DNA from: Blautia wexlerae DSM 19850
Lineage (GTDB): Bacteria; Bacillota; Clostridia; Lachnospirales; Lachnospiraceae
Direction: 5' to 3'
DNA length: 64,000 nt
Assembly (NCBI RefSeq): GCF_025148125.1
Contig: NZ_CP102267.1
Coordinates: 3,792,501-3,856,500 of the forward strand
Below are positions 1 to 9,067 of this stretch, one piece after another. The position numbers and the translations under genes are program-made. Numbering within the stretch: position 1 is the first letter of the stretch; each line of letters opens with the position of its first letter. The notes under the pieces were generated by a model that was not told the origin of the DNA, searched no databases, and worked only from the letters and a program-made list of their open reading frames with translations.

Positions 1-288
1 GCCGGGAAAAGCGAGCCGCGCTTTGCCGGGTGCCAGTCACAGGGCGTACCCTGGTTCCAGTCACGCGGGCAATGGGGCGCGAGGGGCTATGAGAATATCG
101 CCCCCGGCGACGCTATCTTTTTCGACTGGGACGGGGACGGGAGCGCAGACCATGTGGGGCTTGTTATCGGAACGGACGGGGAGCGCGTCTATACCGTCGA
201 GGGCAATTCCGGCGACGCCTGCAAGATAAAGAGCTACCCCGTCAATTACTCCTGTATCAAAGGCTATGGGCTGATGAACTGGAATTAA
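1..288 (+). CDS. C-terminal end of CHAP-domain peptidoglycan hydrolase of the ICE (5' end outside window)
   Basis: The frame is open from the first base to a TAA at 286-288, so only the last 95 residues are present. The fragment carries the second half of a CHAP/NlpC-P60-like fold: GDAIFFDWDGDG, then the active-site histidine block SADHVGLV, then a Glu-Gly-Asn segment (TVEGNSGD) typical of CHAP amidases. In Tn916/Tn1549-type elements the Orf14-like secreted hydrolase opens the peptidoglycan for the conjugation machine, and it lies just upstream of DUF4315/DUF4366 genes, as here. The catalytic cysteine would be upstream. The CHAP call is good; the exact bond cleaved cannot be told. Confidence 0.85.
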   Translation, partial: AGKSEPRFAGCQSQGVPWFQSRGQWGARGYENIAPGDAIFFDWDGDGSADHVGLVIGTDGERVYTVEGNSGDACKIKSYPVNYSCIKGYGLMNWN

Positions 289-322
289 CATATTTTTGAG
301 CAAAGAAAGGAGAAATTTATTG

Positions 323-601
323 ATGGCTATGAACAAAATTGAACGTATCGACAAAGAGATTGCAAAGACCCGCGAGAAAATCACCGAGTACCAGAACAGA
401 TTAAGGGGGCTTGAAGCGCAGAAAACCGAAGCGGAAAACCTGCAAATCGTACAGCTTGTGCGCTCCATGCGCCTTTCCCCGCATGAGCTTTCCGCTATGC
501 TTTCCGGCGGCGGTATTCCGGGCATGGAAGCCGCGCCGGGCTACCCCGCAGAACCCGCAGACCACGACACCGAAGAAATGGAGGACACCGAGAATGAATA
601 A
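323..601 (+). CDS. DUF4315 family ICE protein
   Basis: A 92-residue protein. The first half is a charged coiled coil ([20 protein letters not shown]) followed by the family signature [18 protein letters not shown] and an acidic tail. The start at ATG 323 is chosen because AAAGGAG lies about 10 bases upstream; the longer frame opening at a TTG at 296 has no such site. DUF4315 proteins are restricted to Tn1549-like conjugative elements and sit between the cell-wall hydrolase and the DUF4366 gene, the same order as here. The end overlaps the next start by 8 bases, so translation is probably coupled. The molecular role is unknown; scaffolding within the transfer apparatus is only inference. Confidence 0.85.
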   Translation: MAMNKIERIDKEIAKTREKITEYQNRLRGLEAQKTEAENLQIVQLVRSMRLSPHELSAMLSGGGIPGMEAAPGYPAEPADHDTEEMEDTENE

Positions 602-1295
602 GAAAATCCTTAGAACCTTGACCGCACTCTGCGCCGCCCTCATGCTGACGGGCGGCTTTTCCGTCACCGCCTTTGCACAGACCCCGGAGGGACAGGACGC
701 GACCGACGACAGCGGCGTTGTCTATGAGGAACCCGAAAAGGAAGAACCCCTTACCCCGGACGGGAACGCGACCCTTGTAGACGATTTCGGCGGCAACAAG
801 CAGCTTATCACAGTGACGACCAAAAACGGCAATTACTTTTATATCCTTATCGACCGGGACGACGAGGGCGAGGACACCGTACATTTCCTTAATCAAGTGG
901 ACGAAGCCGACCTTATGGCACTCATGGAGGACGGAAGCACCGAAGCAGCCCCGCCCGCCGTTTGCAGTTGCACCGATAAATGCGAAGCCGGAAAGGTAAA
1001 TGTGAGCTGCCCTGTCTGCAAGGACAACATGACCGCTTGCAGCGGCAAGGAAGCGGAGCCGGAAACCGAGAAACCAACAGAGCAGCCCAAAGAGAAAGGC
1101 AATACAGGCGGGCTTGTGCTTTTCCTTGTCGTGGCACTTCTTGGCGGCGGGGGCGCGTTCTATTATTTTAAGTTTATGAAGCCAAAGCAGAACGTCAAGG
1201 GCGACACCGACCTTGAAGATTTCGATTTTGACGATTACGACGAGGACGAGGGGGACGGGCTTTCTGATGAAGAACAGGAGGACGAGGAAGCATGA
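594..1295 (+). CDS. DUF4366 domain, membrane-anchored extracytoplasmic ICE protein
   Basis: A 233-residue protein. It starts with a signal peptide ([18 protein letters not shown], then AFAQ as likely cleavage region) and has an acidic extracellular domain. A cysteine-rich stretch follows near residues 122-148 (CSCTDKC, CPVC). A transmembrane helix near residues 170-190 ([20 protein letters not shown]) leads to a very acidic cytoplasmic tail rich in Asp and Glu. This layout is the DUF4366 family of Tn1549-type elements. The ATG at 594 overlaps the DUF4315 gene. A longer reading frame upstream is ignored because it would overlap the whole neighbour. The protein probably belongs to the cell-envelope part of the transfer channel; no enzymatic motif is visible. 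Confidence 0.85.
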   Translation: MNKKILRTLTALCAALMLTGGFSVTAFAQTPEGQDATDDSGVVYEEPEKEEPLTPDGNATLVDDFGGNKQLITVTTKNGNYFYILIDRDDEGEDTVHFLNQVDEADLMALMEDGSTEAAPPAVCSCTDKCEAGKVNVSCPVCKDNMTACSGKEAEPETEKPTEQPKEKGNTGGLVLFLVVALLGGGGAFYYFKFMKPKQNVKGDTDLEDFDFDDYDEDEGDGLSDEEQEDEEA

Positions 1296-1480
1296 CGCTT
1301 TTTACCGAAAACCCTTTAGAAAAAATGATGGTACAAAGACCCACCGGGCGGCGTGACAGTGCGCCGCCCGTTCCAAAATCCCCGGCGTGTATGCGTTGCC
1401 CTTATAAGGCGCAATCCCCCTGTATCGGCTATTGTCTGAAACAGGCACAGGAGAAGAAGCACACCGCGCCGGAACGCTGA
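1292..1480 (+). CDS. small cysteine-containing ICE protein of unknown function
   Basis: A 62-residue protein whose ATG overlaps the stop of the DUF4366 gene (ATGA at 1292-1295), so it is probably translated by coupling. It contains [16 protein letters not shown], a pattern of four cysteines that could bind zinc or form a small knuckle. No signal peptide or membrane helix is evident, so it is probably cytoplasmic. It lies between DUF4366 and topoisomerase III, where Tn1549-type elements often carry a short hypothetical gene. I do not recognise a named family. Confidence 0.6.
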   Translation: MTLFTENPLEKMMVQRPTGRRDSAPPVPKSPACMRCPYKAQSPCIGYCLKQAQEKKHTAPER

Positions 1481-1495
1481 AAGGAGGATTTTTTC

Positions 1496-3586
1496 ATGGC
1501 ATTTAGACTTGTGATTGCAGAAAAGCCGAGCGTGGCGCAGACTATCGCCGCCGCGCTTGGCATTAAGGGGAAACAGGACGGGTATATCGAGGGCGGCGGC
1601 TACCTCATTTCATGGTGCGTCGGGCATTTGGTACAGCTTGCGGAAGCTGCCGCCTACGGGGAGCAATATAAAAAATGGAGTTTTGACAGCTTACCCATTC
1701 TGCCGGAGGAATGGCAGTACGCCGTTGACCCGGACAAGGGGAAGCAATTCAAAACCATTAAAGAGCTTATGCACCGCGCCGACGTTTCCGAAGTGGTAAA
1801 TGCGTGTGACGCGGGGCGCGAGGGTGAATTGATTTTCCGCTTTGTCTACGAAGTGGCGGGCTGCAAGAAGCCCATGCGCCGCTTGTGGATTTCTTCAATG
1901 GAGGACGGGGCGATTAAGGCGGGCTTTGCTTCCCTCAAAGACGGGCGGGACTATGGCGCGCTCTTTGCGTCCGCCCTCTGCCGCGCAAAGGCTGACTGGC
2001 TTATCGGCATTAACGCCACCCGGCTTTTCTCCTGCCTGTATGGAAAGACCTTGAACGTGGGGCGCGTCCAGACCCCGACCTTAAAAATGCTCACCGACCG
2101 GGACGCGGCTATCTCCCATTTCCAGAAAGAAAAATATTATCATGTGCGCCTTGATTTATCCGGCGCGGAAGCGGCAAGCGGGAGGATTTCCGACAAGGCA
2201 GAAGCCGACGCGCTGAAAGGGGCTTGCGAAGCGGAAACGGCGGTATGCGTTTCCCTCACCAGAGAGAAGAAAACCGCAGCCCCGCCGAAGCTCTTTGACC
2301 TTACCTCTTTGCAGCGGGAAGCGAACCGCATTTTCGGCTACACCGCGAAGCAGACCCTTGACCTTGCACAATCCCTTTATGAAAAGCGGCTCCTTACTTA
2401 TCCGAGGACGGACAGCAGCTTTCTTACTGACGACATGGGCGGCACCGCAGCGGGCATTATCGCGCTGCTTTGCGAAAAACTCCCCTTTATGGCGGGCGCG
2501 GACTTCACGCCGGAGGTTGTAAAGGTATTAGACAGTAAAAAAGTATCAGACCACCACGCAATCATTCCCACTATGGAGCTTGCAAAGGCTGACCCGGACG
2601 CGCTGCCGGAAAGCGAGAAGAATATCCTTACCCTTGCGGGGGCGCGTCTGCTTTTTGCCACCGCCGAGCCGCATATTTATGAAGCGGTTACGGCGGTTTT
2701 CTCATGCGCCGGGACAGACTTCACCGCAAGGGGAAAGACCGTACTTGCGGAGGGTTGGAAAGAGCTTGAACGCAGATACCGGGCGACGCTGAAAGATAAG
2801 CCCGAAGCAGAGGACGGGGAAAATGAGGGCGTGACGCTGCCGGAGCTTTCCGAGGGACAGAACTTTCCTAACCCCGCCGCAAAAGTAACGGAGCATACCA
2901 CAACGCCGCCGAAGCCCCACAGCGAAGCGTCGCTTCTCTCTGCTATGGAGCGAGCCGGGAACGGGGACACCGACCCGGACGCGGAACGCCGGGGGCTTGG
3001 CACTCCCGCCACCCGCGCCGCCGTCATTGAAAAACTGGTAAAGGGCGGCTTTGCAGAGCGCAAGGGGAAGCAGCTTATCCCCACGCAGAACGGAGCCGCC
3101 CTTATATCAGTCTTGCCGGATATGCTCACTTCCCCGCAGCTTACCGCAGAATGGGAAAACAATCTGACGCAGATAGCAAAGGGAGCCGCAGACCCCGGCG
3201 AATTTCTGTCCGGCATTGAAGCTATGGCGCGGGAGCTTGTGCAGACACACGCCGCAGCACTGGACGGGAAAAAGGATTTGTTCCGGGAGGAAAAGCCCTC
3301 TGTCGGCAAATGCCCCCGTTGCGGTTCCCCCGTCCATGAGGGGAAGAAAAACTATTATTGCAGCAACAAAGAATGTGCCTTTGTCATGTGGAAGAATGAC
3401 CGCTTTTTCGAGGAACGCAAGACCGCTTTTTCCGCGAAGATTGCCGCCGCGCTCCTTAAATCCGGCAAAGTGAATGTGAAGAAGCTCTATTCCCCGAAAA
3501 CAGGCAAGACCTATGACGGAACTATCGTTCTGGCTGACACTGGCGGGAAATACGTCAACTACCGTATCGAAGTACAGAAGAACTAA
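1496..3586 (+). CDS. topB: type IA DNA topoisomerase (topoisomerase III) of the ICE
   Basis: A 696-residue type IA topoisomerase that relaxes or decatenates DNA through a 5'-phosphotyrosine intermediate. The N-terminal TOPRIM domain has the nucleotide-binding Glu in VIAEKPSVAQ and the acidic motif NACDAGREGELI (about residues 102-113). The catalytic tyrosine is Y302 in LLTYPRTDS. A C-terminal zinc-ribbon-like segment (CPRCGSP and YYCSNKECAF) lies at about residues 620-645. AAAGGAGG sits 7 bases before the ATG. Topoisomerase III is a regular member of Tn1549/Tn916-superfamily transfer modules and is thought to help process element DNA during transfer. GC content is clearly higher than in host genes further right. 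The gene is full length for the family. Confidence 0.95.
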   Translation: MAFRLVIAEKPSVAQTIAAALGIKGKQDGYIEGGGYLISWCVGHLVQLAEAAAYGEQYKKWSFDSLPILPEEWQYAVDPDKGKQFKTIKELMHRADVSEVVNACDAGREGELIFRFVYEVAGCKKPMRRLWISSMEDGAIKAGFASLKDGRDYGALFASALCRAKADWLIGINATRLFSCLYGKTLNVGRVQTPTLKMLTDRDAAISHFQKEKYYHVRLDLSGAEAASGRISDKAEADALKGACEAETAVCVSLTREKKTAAPPKLFDLTSLQREANRIFGYTAKQTLDLAQSLYEKRLLTYPRTDSSFLTDDMGGTAAGIIALLCEKLPFMAGADFTPEVVKVLDSKKVSDHHAIIPTMELAKADPDALPESEKNILTLAGARLLFATAEPHIYEAVTAVFSCAGTDFTARGKTVLAEGWKELERRYRATLKDKPEAEDGENEGVTLPELSEGQNFPNPAAKVTEHTTTPPKPHSEASLLSAMERAGNGDTDPDAERRGLGTPATRAAVIEKLVKGGFAERKGKQLIPTQNGAALISVLPDMLTSPQLTAEWENNLTQIAKGAADPGEFLSGIEAMARELVQTHAAALDGKKDLFREEKPSVGKCPRCGSPVHEGKKNYYCSNKECAFVMWKNDRFFEERKTAFSAKIAAALLKSGKVNVKKLYSPKTGKTYDGTIVLADTGGKYVNYRIEVQKN

Positions 3587-3595
3587 AAACTTGAA

Positions 3596-3695
3596 TAGCA
3601 AGCATAGGAAGCGGGTACCCACTTCCGTAAATCCCTGTCCTGCCGCTGACGCGCCGGACGGGGATTTTGCTTGTTGGGAAGTTTCCCAAACCCTC
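3596..3695 (+). other. oriT-like block, left copy (inverted relative to 11046-11144)
   Basis: Two short blocks match the region upstream of mobC in reverse orientation. The first, starting TAGCAAGCATAGGAAGCGGG at 3596, contains the dyad GGAAG...CTTCC. The second, ending at 3695, contains TTGGGAAGTTTCCCAA. Between them the sequence is not conserved. Paired dyads next to a mobilisation operon are what an origin of transfer looks like, and the right-hand copy lies directly upstream of the mobC/relaxase genes. This left copy lies 100 bases before the ArdA/ArdC fusion gene. It may instead be a shared operator for a protein of the mobilisation operon. The sequence match is seen; the function is inferred. 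Confidence 0.5.
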
Positions 3696-3798
3696 TAAAA
3701 AAATGAAAAAATTGTTGGCATAACGCACAGCCCACCGTAGTACGGGGCGAACCCCAAAAGCGCGGCGGTGCGCCGCCATTTCAGAAAGGAGCGAATGA

Positions 3799-6700
3799 AT
3801 GGAAAAGAAAAAAGGTTACTCCATGTTTGAGCGTGACAAGTTAGACCCGGCTGACAGTATGCGGATAGAGCGAAATATTTATTTTGAGGAACAGACCGCT
3901 GACCTTTCCGGGCTTACCGCCCTGCCCTTAGAACAGTTACAGGCATTGCGGGAAGAATACGCGGCGGCTGAACAGGCAGCTTTTGAAGCCTTGCAAGAAC
4001 AGGCGGCGGCATGGGACGAACAGGCGGGAAAGACCCTTGCCATTGACAAAGCCATTGAGTATGTGAGGACACCCGAAGCTACGCATACCGCGAACCAGTG
4101 GGAAGCTACGGACTACGGGAAGCACATCAGCAACCGCGTCTACCAAATGCGCTACCACATATCCGAGAATACCCGGTATGACAGGGAAAAAGAGAAATCC
4201 ATTCCCTATTCGTGGACGCTTTCATGGAGTATTTACACCAACAGCCCCCACAATTACGGACAGGCAAAAATCGCCGGACAGGAAAGGAAAGTCTTTGCAG
4301 ACAAGGCAGCTATGGAAAAATATCTGAATGGGCGTATCAAAGCCTATCAGCATTTATTCACCGAGGTATCGCCGCCTATCCCGCCAGAGTATGCAGAGCA
4401 TTTCAAAGTAAACGGGCAGCTTTTACCGGGCTATGCTATCGAGGGCGAGGAACGGGCGCAGCCTACCGCTGAAAAAGCAGCCCCCACCACAGCAGAGCCG
4501 CCACAGGACACCGAACAGAGAAAGGAGCGTGAAACCATAAACGAGCAGTTTTCAATTCTTATCGACAGCCGCAGCCGCTTTGAAACAGGCAAACCGGGCG
4601 GCGTGTGGCTTCCCATGCCGACCACAACAGAGCAGCTTCATGCGGCTATGGAAAGCGTCGGCATTACCGCAGACAATCCGCAGGATTTTTTCATCAACGG
4701 GTATTCTTCTACGGAGGACTGCCCCTTTGACTTGCCGCTTTCCGTTATCCAAAGCGCAAGCATGGACGAGCTGAATTATTTTGGAAAACTTCTGGAAATG
4801 CAGAGTGACGGGGACAAGGATAAATTTGCGGCGGCGGTTACACATGGCGAGTATGCCGGAAGCATGAAAGACCTTATCAACCTTGCACAAAACCTTGACT
4901 GTTACTGGCTCTATCCCACTGTCCGCAGCGAAGAAGATTACGGTTATTATCTTATCGACGAACTGGACGAGCTGGAGCTTCCCGAAGAAGCAAAGAAATA
5001 TTTCAAGTATGAAGAATACGGGCGGGACGCAGTTAGCAAGGATAAGGGGCAGTTTACCGAACAGGGCTATATCTATAACAATCAGAACACCTTTACCGAA
5101 TGGTATCGGGGAACGGAAAACGAGATACCCAAAGAATACCGCGTTATGAGCTTCCCACAGCCGGAACGCGGCGGACAGGACAAGACCTTTATGGACGCAG
5201 CCGCCACAGAGCAGACCGCCCGAACCGCCGCAGAGCAGCCACAGGAGCCGCACCCGGTTATCCCTATCGTGCTGACAGCCGGGAAGCCCGCCGAGAAATT
5301 AAAAGAGATTACCGACCGTCTGGAACAGGGCATTACGGAACTCTTTGACAGCGAGCGTTACAAGGAATATCTGAAAGTCATGTCAAAATTCCATAATTAC
5401 AGCTTCCGAAACACCGTCCTTATCGCCATGCAGAAGCCGGACGCTTCCCTTTTGGCGGGCTTTTCCGCTTGGAAGAACAACTTTGAGCGAAATGTGATGA
5501 GAGGGCAAAAGGGAATTAAAATCATTGCCCCGTCGCCCTATAAAATCAAACAGGAAATGCAGAAAATCGACCCGCACACGCAGAAGCCCATAATCGGCAA
5601 GGACGGAAAGCCCGTCACCGAGGAAAAGGAAATCACCATACCCGCCTACAAGGTGGTATCCGTCTTTGACGTTTCCCAGACCGAGGGAAAGGAACTGCCG
5701 GACATTGCCGTTGACGAACTGACAGGCGACGTTGACCGCTATAAGGACTTTTTCGCAGCCCTTGAAAAGACTTCCCCCGTTCCTATCGCCTTTGAGAATA
5801 TCGAGGGCGGCTCTCATGGCTACTACCACTTGGAGGACAAGCGCATTGCTATCAACGAGGGCATGAGCGAATTACAGACCTTAAAGACCGCCATTCACGA
5901 AATCGCCCATGCGAAGCTGCACGACATTGACCTCAACGCGCCAAAGGACGAGCAACCCCGCGTTGACCGCCGCACCCGCGAAGTCGAAGCGGAAAGCGTC
6001 GCCTATACCGTCTGCCAACATTACGGGCTTGACACGTCGGACTATTCTTTCGGCTATGTCGCCGGGTGGAGCAGCGGGCGGGAGCTGTCCGAGCTGAAAA
6101 GCTCCCTTGAAACGATACGCAGCGCAGCCGCCGAGATTATCAATTCCATAGACGCGAATTTTGCGGAGCTGCAAAAGGCACAGGACAAGGAGCAGACCGC
6201 CGGACAGGAGCAGCCCACCAGAGAGGGACAAGAAGCCGCGCCACAGCCGGAAGCCCCGAAAAAAGCAGATACAGCCGGGAAAGAAAAGCCGGAAGCAGCC
6301 CCGAAAGAAGCCTTTACCCCGGAAACGATTTACAGAGTGCGCCGGAACCCTTACAGCGACAGCCGGGAAAACAGCCACCTCTTGCAAGCCTATGTGACAC
6401 AGGAGAACGGGCGGGCGAAAATGGGCGACGTGCTTTATACGGGAACGCCGGAGAAATGCCGCGAGCTTATGGGGCAGCTCAAAAGCGGCGAGCTGACCGA
6501 GGGCGACGTAAAGCAGCTTTACGCAAAGGCACAGGAAACGGCGCAGACCACCGGACAGGACAAGGACACCTTTTCCATTTACCAGATAAAGGGCGGGGAC
6601 GAAACAAGGGACTTCCGCTTTGAGCCTTACGACCGCCTGCAGGCGGCGGGAAATGTGGTTGATAAAGCGAACTATGAGCTTGTCTATTCCGCGCCCCTTG

Positions 6701-7362
6701 CGCCGGAAACTTCCCTTGAAGATATTTATACCCGCTTCAATATCGACCACCCAAAAGATTTTAAGGGACACAGCCTTTCCGTTTCGGACGTGGTAGTGCT
6801 TCATCAGAACGGACAGGACACCGCGCATTACGTTGACAGCGTAGGCTTCCGGCAAGTGCCGGAGTTTTTACAGGAGCAGAAGCAGCTTACCCCGGACGAG
6901 CTGACAACGGGCGAAACAATCCAGACACCGAGGGGGACTTTCCATGTGACCGCCATGAGCCGGGAGCAGATAGAAGCCGCCGGATATGGCTTTCACCACC
7001 AGTCGGACGACGGAAAGTATCTGATTATGGGGAACGGGACGCGGGCGTTTGCTGTTGCCGCAGAGCAGCCGGAAAAGGCAAACCCCTTGAAGCATATCGA
7101 GGACACCGTAGAGCAGAACGACAACAACTTTGACGGTATCATCAACAACACCCCTACCGTTGACGAACTGGAAGCAAAGGTTAAGGCGGGAGAAACAATT
7201 TCCCTTGTTGACCTGGCTAACGCGGTCAAAGCCGACAAAGAGCGCGGCAAGGAAGCGAAGCCGGAAAAGAAGCCCTCTATCCGGGCGCAGCTTAGGGCTG
7301 ACAAGGAAAAGGCGCAGAAGAAAAACGCAAAGCAGAAATTACAGGATTTGGAAAGGAGCTGA
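3799..7362 (+). CDS. large fused anti-restriction / ArdC-like metallopeptidase / YodL-domain ICE protein
   Basis: An 1187-residue multidomain protein. After an N-terminal region of unclear fold (1-235), residues about 250-460 resemble ArdA anti-restriction proteins. This part has a PGGVWLPMP opening, a DFFINGYSS strand and an ArdA-like YFKYEEYGRDA block. Residues about 500-600 match the N-terminal ssDNA-binding domain of ArdC/LtrC proteins (HNYSFRNTVLIAMQKP, RGQKGIKI). A zinc-protease-like motif HEIAH (H700, E701, H704) follows. Residues about 920-1030 fit a YodL domain (FSIYQIKGGDETRDFRFEPY), and a lysine-rich tail ends the chain. ArdA mimics DNA and inhibits type I restriction enzymes; ArdC-type domains protect incoming single strands. 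The protein probably shields the ICE on entry into a recipient. An AAGGAG site precedes ATG 3799. Confidence 0.8.
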   Translation: MEKKKGYSMFERDKLDPADSMRIERNIYFEEQTADLSGLTALPLEQLQALREEYAAAEQAAFEALQEQAAAWDEQAGKTLAIDKAIEYVRTPEATHTANQWEATDYGKHISNRVYQMRYHISENTRYDREKEKSIPYSWTLSWSIYTNSPHNYGQAKIAGQERKVFADKAAMEKYLNGRIKAYQHLFTEVSPPIPPEYAEHFKVNGQLLPGYAIEGEERAQPTAEKAAPTTAEPPQDTEQRKERETINEQFSILIDSRSRFETGKPGGVWLPMPTTTEQLHAAMESVGITADNPQDFFINGYSSTEDCPFDLPLSVIQSASMDELNYFGKLLEMQSDGDKDKFAAAVTHGEYAGSMKDLINLAQNLDCYWLYPTVRSEEDYGYYLIDELDELELPEEAKKYFKYEEYGRDAVSKDKGQFTEQGYIYNNQNTFTEWYRGTENEIPKEYRVMSFPQPERGGQDKTFMDAAATEQTARTAAEQPQEPHPVIPIVLTAGKPAEKLKEITDRLEQGITELFDSERYKEYLKVMSKFHNYSFRNTVLIAMQKPDASLLAGFSAWKNNFERNVMRGQKGIKIIAPSPYKIKQEMQKIDPHTQKPIIGKDGKPVTEEKEITIPAYKVVSVFDVSQTEGKELPDIAVDELTGDVDRYKDFFAALEKTSPVPIAFENIEGGSHGYYHLEDKRIAINEGMSELQTLKTAIHEIAHAKLHDIDLNAPKDEQPRVDRRTREVEAESVAYTVCQHYGLDTSDYSFGYVAGWSSGRELSELKSSLETIRSAAAEIINSIDANFAELQKAQDKEQTAGQEQPTREGQEAAPQPEAPKKADTAGKEKPEAAPKEAFTPETIYRVRRNPYSDSRENSHLLQAYVTQENGRAKMGDVLYTGTPEKCRELMGQLKSGELTEGDVKQLYAKAQETAQTTGQDKDTFSIYQIKGGDETRDFRFEPYDRLQAAGNVVDKANYELVYSAPLAPETSLEDIYTRFNIDHPKDFKGHSLSVSDVVVLHQNGQDTAHYVDSVGFRQVPEFLQEQKQLTPDELTTGETIQTPRGTFHVTAMSREQIEAAGYGFHHQSDDGKYLIMGNGTRAFAVAAEQPEKANPLKHIEDTVEQNDNNFDGIINNTPTVDELEAKVKAGETISLVDLANAVKADKERGKEAKPEKKPSIRAQLRADKEKAQKKNAKQKLQDLERS

Positions 7363-7365
7363 CCC

Positions 7366-8319
7366 ATGCCGAAACAGAGTAAATTTGAGAACGTGGATTT
7401 GTTCGCTTCCCTCAATGCGGTTATGAAGCAGAACACAGGCTTTTACCAGAGCGACTTGGAGATTGACAAGGAGATTATCGCAAAGGCGGCGGCAAGCCCC
7501 CGCAAGGAGGACAAGACCCTTTTGTGGTTCTGCCGCCCGTCCGGGACGCATTGCTTCCGGGAGCGCGACGTTTTCCTCAAAGACACCGCGCCCCACAACA
7601 CATGGCGTTTCTACATGGAGCAGACGAGCGACCGCGTCCTTGCCTATGCAATCGAGCTAACGGGGACGGAGCGCGGGAAAATCAAGGGCAATCTGTACGA
7701 ACTGGACTACGCTAAACATTATGAGCGCGTCAAGGAAAAGGAGCTGCCCGCCGATACGGTGAAGCTGATTTATGAGCATGGGGAACGGGAGATACCCGCC
7801 GGACAGTTTTTCAACGGCAATCCCGATTATGAGCTTGGAAAGTTTGAACGCTTTGAAGCCGTACCCAACGACCCGGACGCGCTGCAATCGCTCTTACAGG
7901 AAGAACGGCGCAGCCGGGAGCAGCTTCCGCCGGGGGATTTCAAGGCGCATATCGCCGCATTGCGGGACGGGCTGATTGAAACGGAAGCGCGGCGCATTGT
8001 ACGGGAAATGAAGCGGCACGACACGCCGAACAGCCCCAACAAGACCCATTTCATGGTAGAGCTTTCCCCGGCGTTCATGCAGCTTGCAGCCACAAAGGAC
8101 ACTGACCGCCTTTTCTCCATGCTGCCCTACAAGACCCTTGCCTTTTCCAAAATCGAGGGCAGACATGGGACGTATGCGCTGATTGACAAGGGGGAGAACC
8201 GGGACAGGAAGATAAGGAAGCCCCGCCCCTCTATCCGGGCGCAGCTTAAAGCAGACAAGGCAAAGACCGCCCCGAAAAAGGCGGCGGCAAAAACAAAAAA
8301 TCACGATATGGAGGTATGA
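7366..8319 (+). CDS. ICE accessory protein with a C-terminal tail shared with the preceding fusion protein
   Basis: A 317-residue cytoplasmic protein starting 3 bases after the stop of the large fusion gene, with GGAGC before the ATG. The middle holds the block LLWFCRPSGTHCFRERDVFL and a long charged region. The C-terminus PSIRAQLKADKAK is nearly the same as the end of the upstream protein (PSIRAQLRADKEK). This points to a shared C-terminal targeting or interaction tag. The gene type is common in Tn1549-like elements after the YodL/DUF4316 gene, but I know of no established function. No membrane segment or catalytic motif was seen. Presence as a real gene is well supported by coupling, length and codon use. 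Confidence 0.75.
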   Translation: MPKQSKFENVDLFASLNAVMKQNTGFYQSDLEIDKEIIAKAAASPRKEDKTLLWFCRPSGTHCFRERDVFLKDTAPHNTWRFYMEQTSDRVLAYAIELTGTERGKIKGNLYELDYAKHYERVKEKELPADTVKLIYEHGEREIPAGQFFNGNPDYELGKFERFEAVPNDPDALQSLLQEERRSREQLPPGDFKAHIAALRDGLIETEARRIVREMKRHDTPNSPNKTHFMVELSPAFMQLAATKDTDRLFSMLPYKTLAFSKIEGRHGTYALIDKGENRDRKIRKPRPSIRAQLKADKAKTAPKKAAAKTKNHDMEV

Positions 8320-8528
8320 GCATGATTAGACTGACTGTTGAAGAAACAAACCTTTTGAGCATTTACAACGAGGGCGGCAAGCGGGCTTTGATTGAGAATG
8401 TCAACGCCGCGCTGCCCTACATGGACGCGGATATGCGGGAGCTTGCAAAGCGCACCCTTTCCAAAGTGGACGCTTTGACCGAAGCGGAATTTGCAGAGCT
8501 TCCCATTTACGCCGCTGATGAAGTATGA
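8316..8528 (+). CDS. transposon-transfer assisting protein (TTRAP family)
   Basis: A 70-residue protein. The opening MIRLTVEETNLLSIYN and the following mostly helical sequence (TLSKVDALTEAEFAEL) match the TTRAP family found in Tn1549-like conjugative transposons. The ATG at 8316 overlaps the previous stop by four bases (ATGA); a second ATG at 8322 is an alternative start. The end overlaps the next gene in the same manner, so 7366-8890 behaves as one translationally coupled operon. The family name implies a role in transfer, but no biochemical activity is known. No cysteine, membrane or DNA-binding motif is evident. Confidence 0.8.
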   Translation: MSMIRLTVEETNLLSIYNEGGKRALIENVNAALPYMDADMRELAKRTLSKVDALTEAEFAELPIYAADEV

Positions 8529-8890
8529 ACGGGGTTAAGCGGCTGACGCCGCCCCAGAGCCGGAAAGTCAACGCCCTTGTGCGCCGGACGTGCTGCAATT
8601 ATGATAACGGGAACTGTATCTTACTGGACGACGGGGACGAGTGCGTTTGTCCGCAGCTCATTTCCTATTCGCTTCTCTGCAAGTGGTTCCGGGCTGCGGT
8701 GCTTCCCGCCGACAGGCTACTCTATGCGGAGCTTTACCAGACAGGGGACAAGAAGAAGTGTACCGAGTGCGGCGCGTTCTTTGCGTCAACCTCTAACAGT
8801 GTCAAATACTGCCCCGTCTGCCGGAAGCGTATCACCCGCAGACAAGCTGCCGAGCGCATGAGGAAAAGACGCACCCCTGTTACGCAGTAG
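8525..8890 (+). CDS. cysteine-rich VLP domain protein
   Basis: A 121-residue protein with two cysteine clusters. The N-terminal one (RRTCCNYDNGNCILLDD...CVCPQ) is the Cys-rich VLP domain of Tn1549-type elements. The C-terminal one (KKCTECGAFFAS...VKYCPVCRKR) is a typical four-cysteine zinc ribbon followed by a basic helix. The gene overlaps TTRAP by four bases and closes the left operon of the element; a strong terminator follows at 9019-9062. The zinc ribbon suggests nucleic-acid binding or a protein-protein role, but the function is not established. Domain recognition is good. Confidence 0.8.
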   Translation: MNGVKRLTPPQSRKVNALVRRTCCNYDNGNCILLDDGDECVCPQLISYSLLCKWFRAAVLPADRLLYAELYQTGDKKKCTECGAFFASTSNSVKYCPVCRKRITRRQAAERMRKRRTPVTQ

Positions 8891-9018
8891 GTGCGGAAAA
8901 TCCCTTGATTTACAGGGCTTTCCGGGCGTGAAAATCGGATAGGCGATACTTTATACCTTTACCCCCGAAAATGGCGTTCTACTGCGTAACATTCACGAAA
9001 ACAGCACCCATAAAAAGA

Positions 9019-9062
9019 CAGGGCGCGGAAGTCATATACTGGCTTCCGCGCCCTGTTCTTTT
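9019..9062. terminator. strong terminator between convergent ICE operons
   Basis: The arms CAGGGCGCGGAAG (9019-9031) and CTTCCGCGCCCTG (9043-9055) form a perfect 13-bp stem with an 11-base loop, followed by a run of T. It can stop transcription of the operon that ends at 8890. An A-rich segment on the other side makes it at least partly effective for the mobilisation operon arriving from the right. Confidence 0.85.
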
Positions 9063-9067
9063 TTTGC

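Noticed and set aside
2677..3309. 210-codon minus-strand frame opposite topoisomerase III
   Set aside because: It is a shadow of topB in high-GC sequence, with serine/proline-rich content and no recognisable domain.
5881..6855. 324-codon minus-strand frame opposite the fused ArdA/ArdC gene
   Set aside because: Low-complexity Phe/Arg/Gly-rich translation and complete overlap with a coding region of clear domains.
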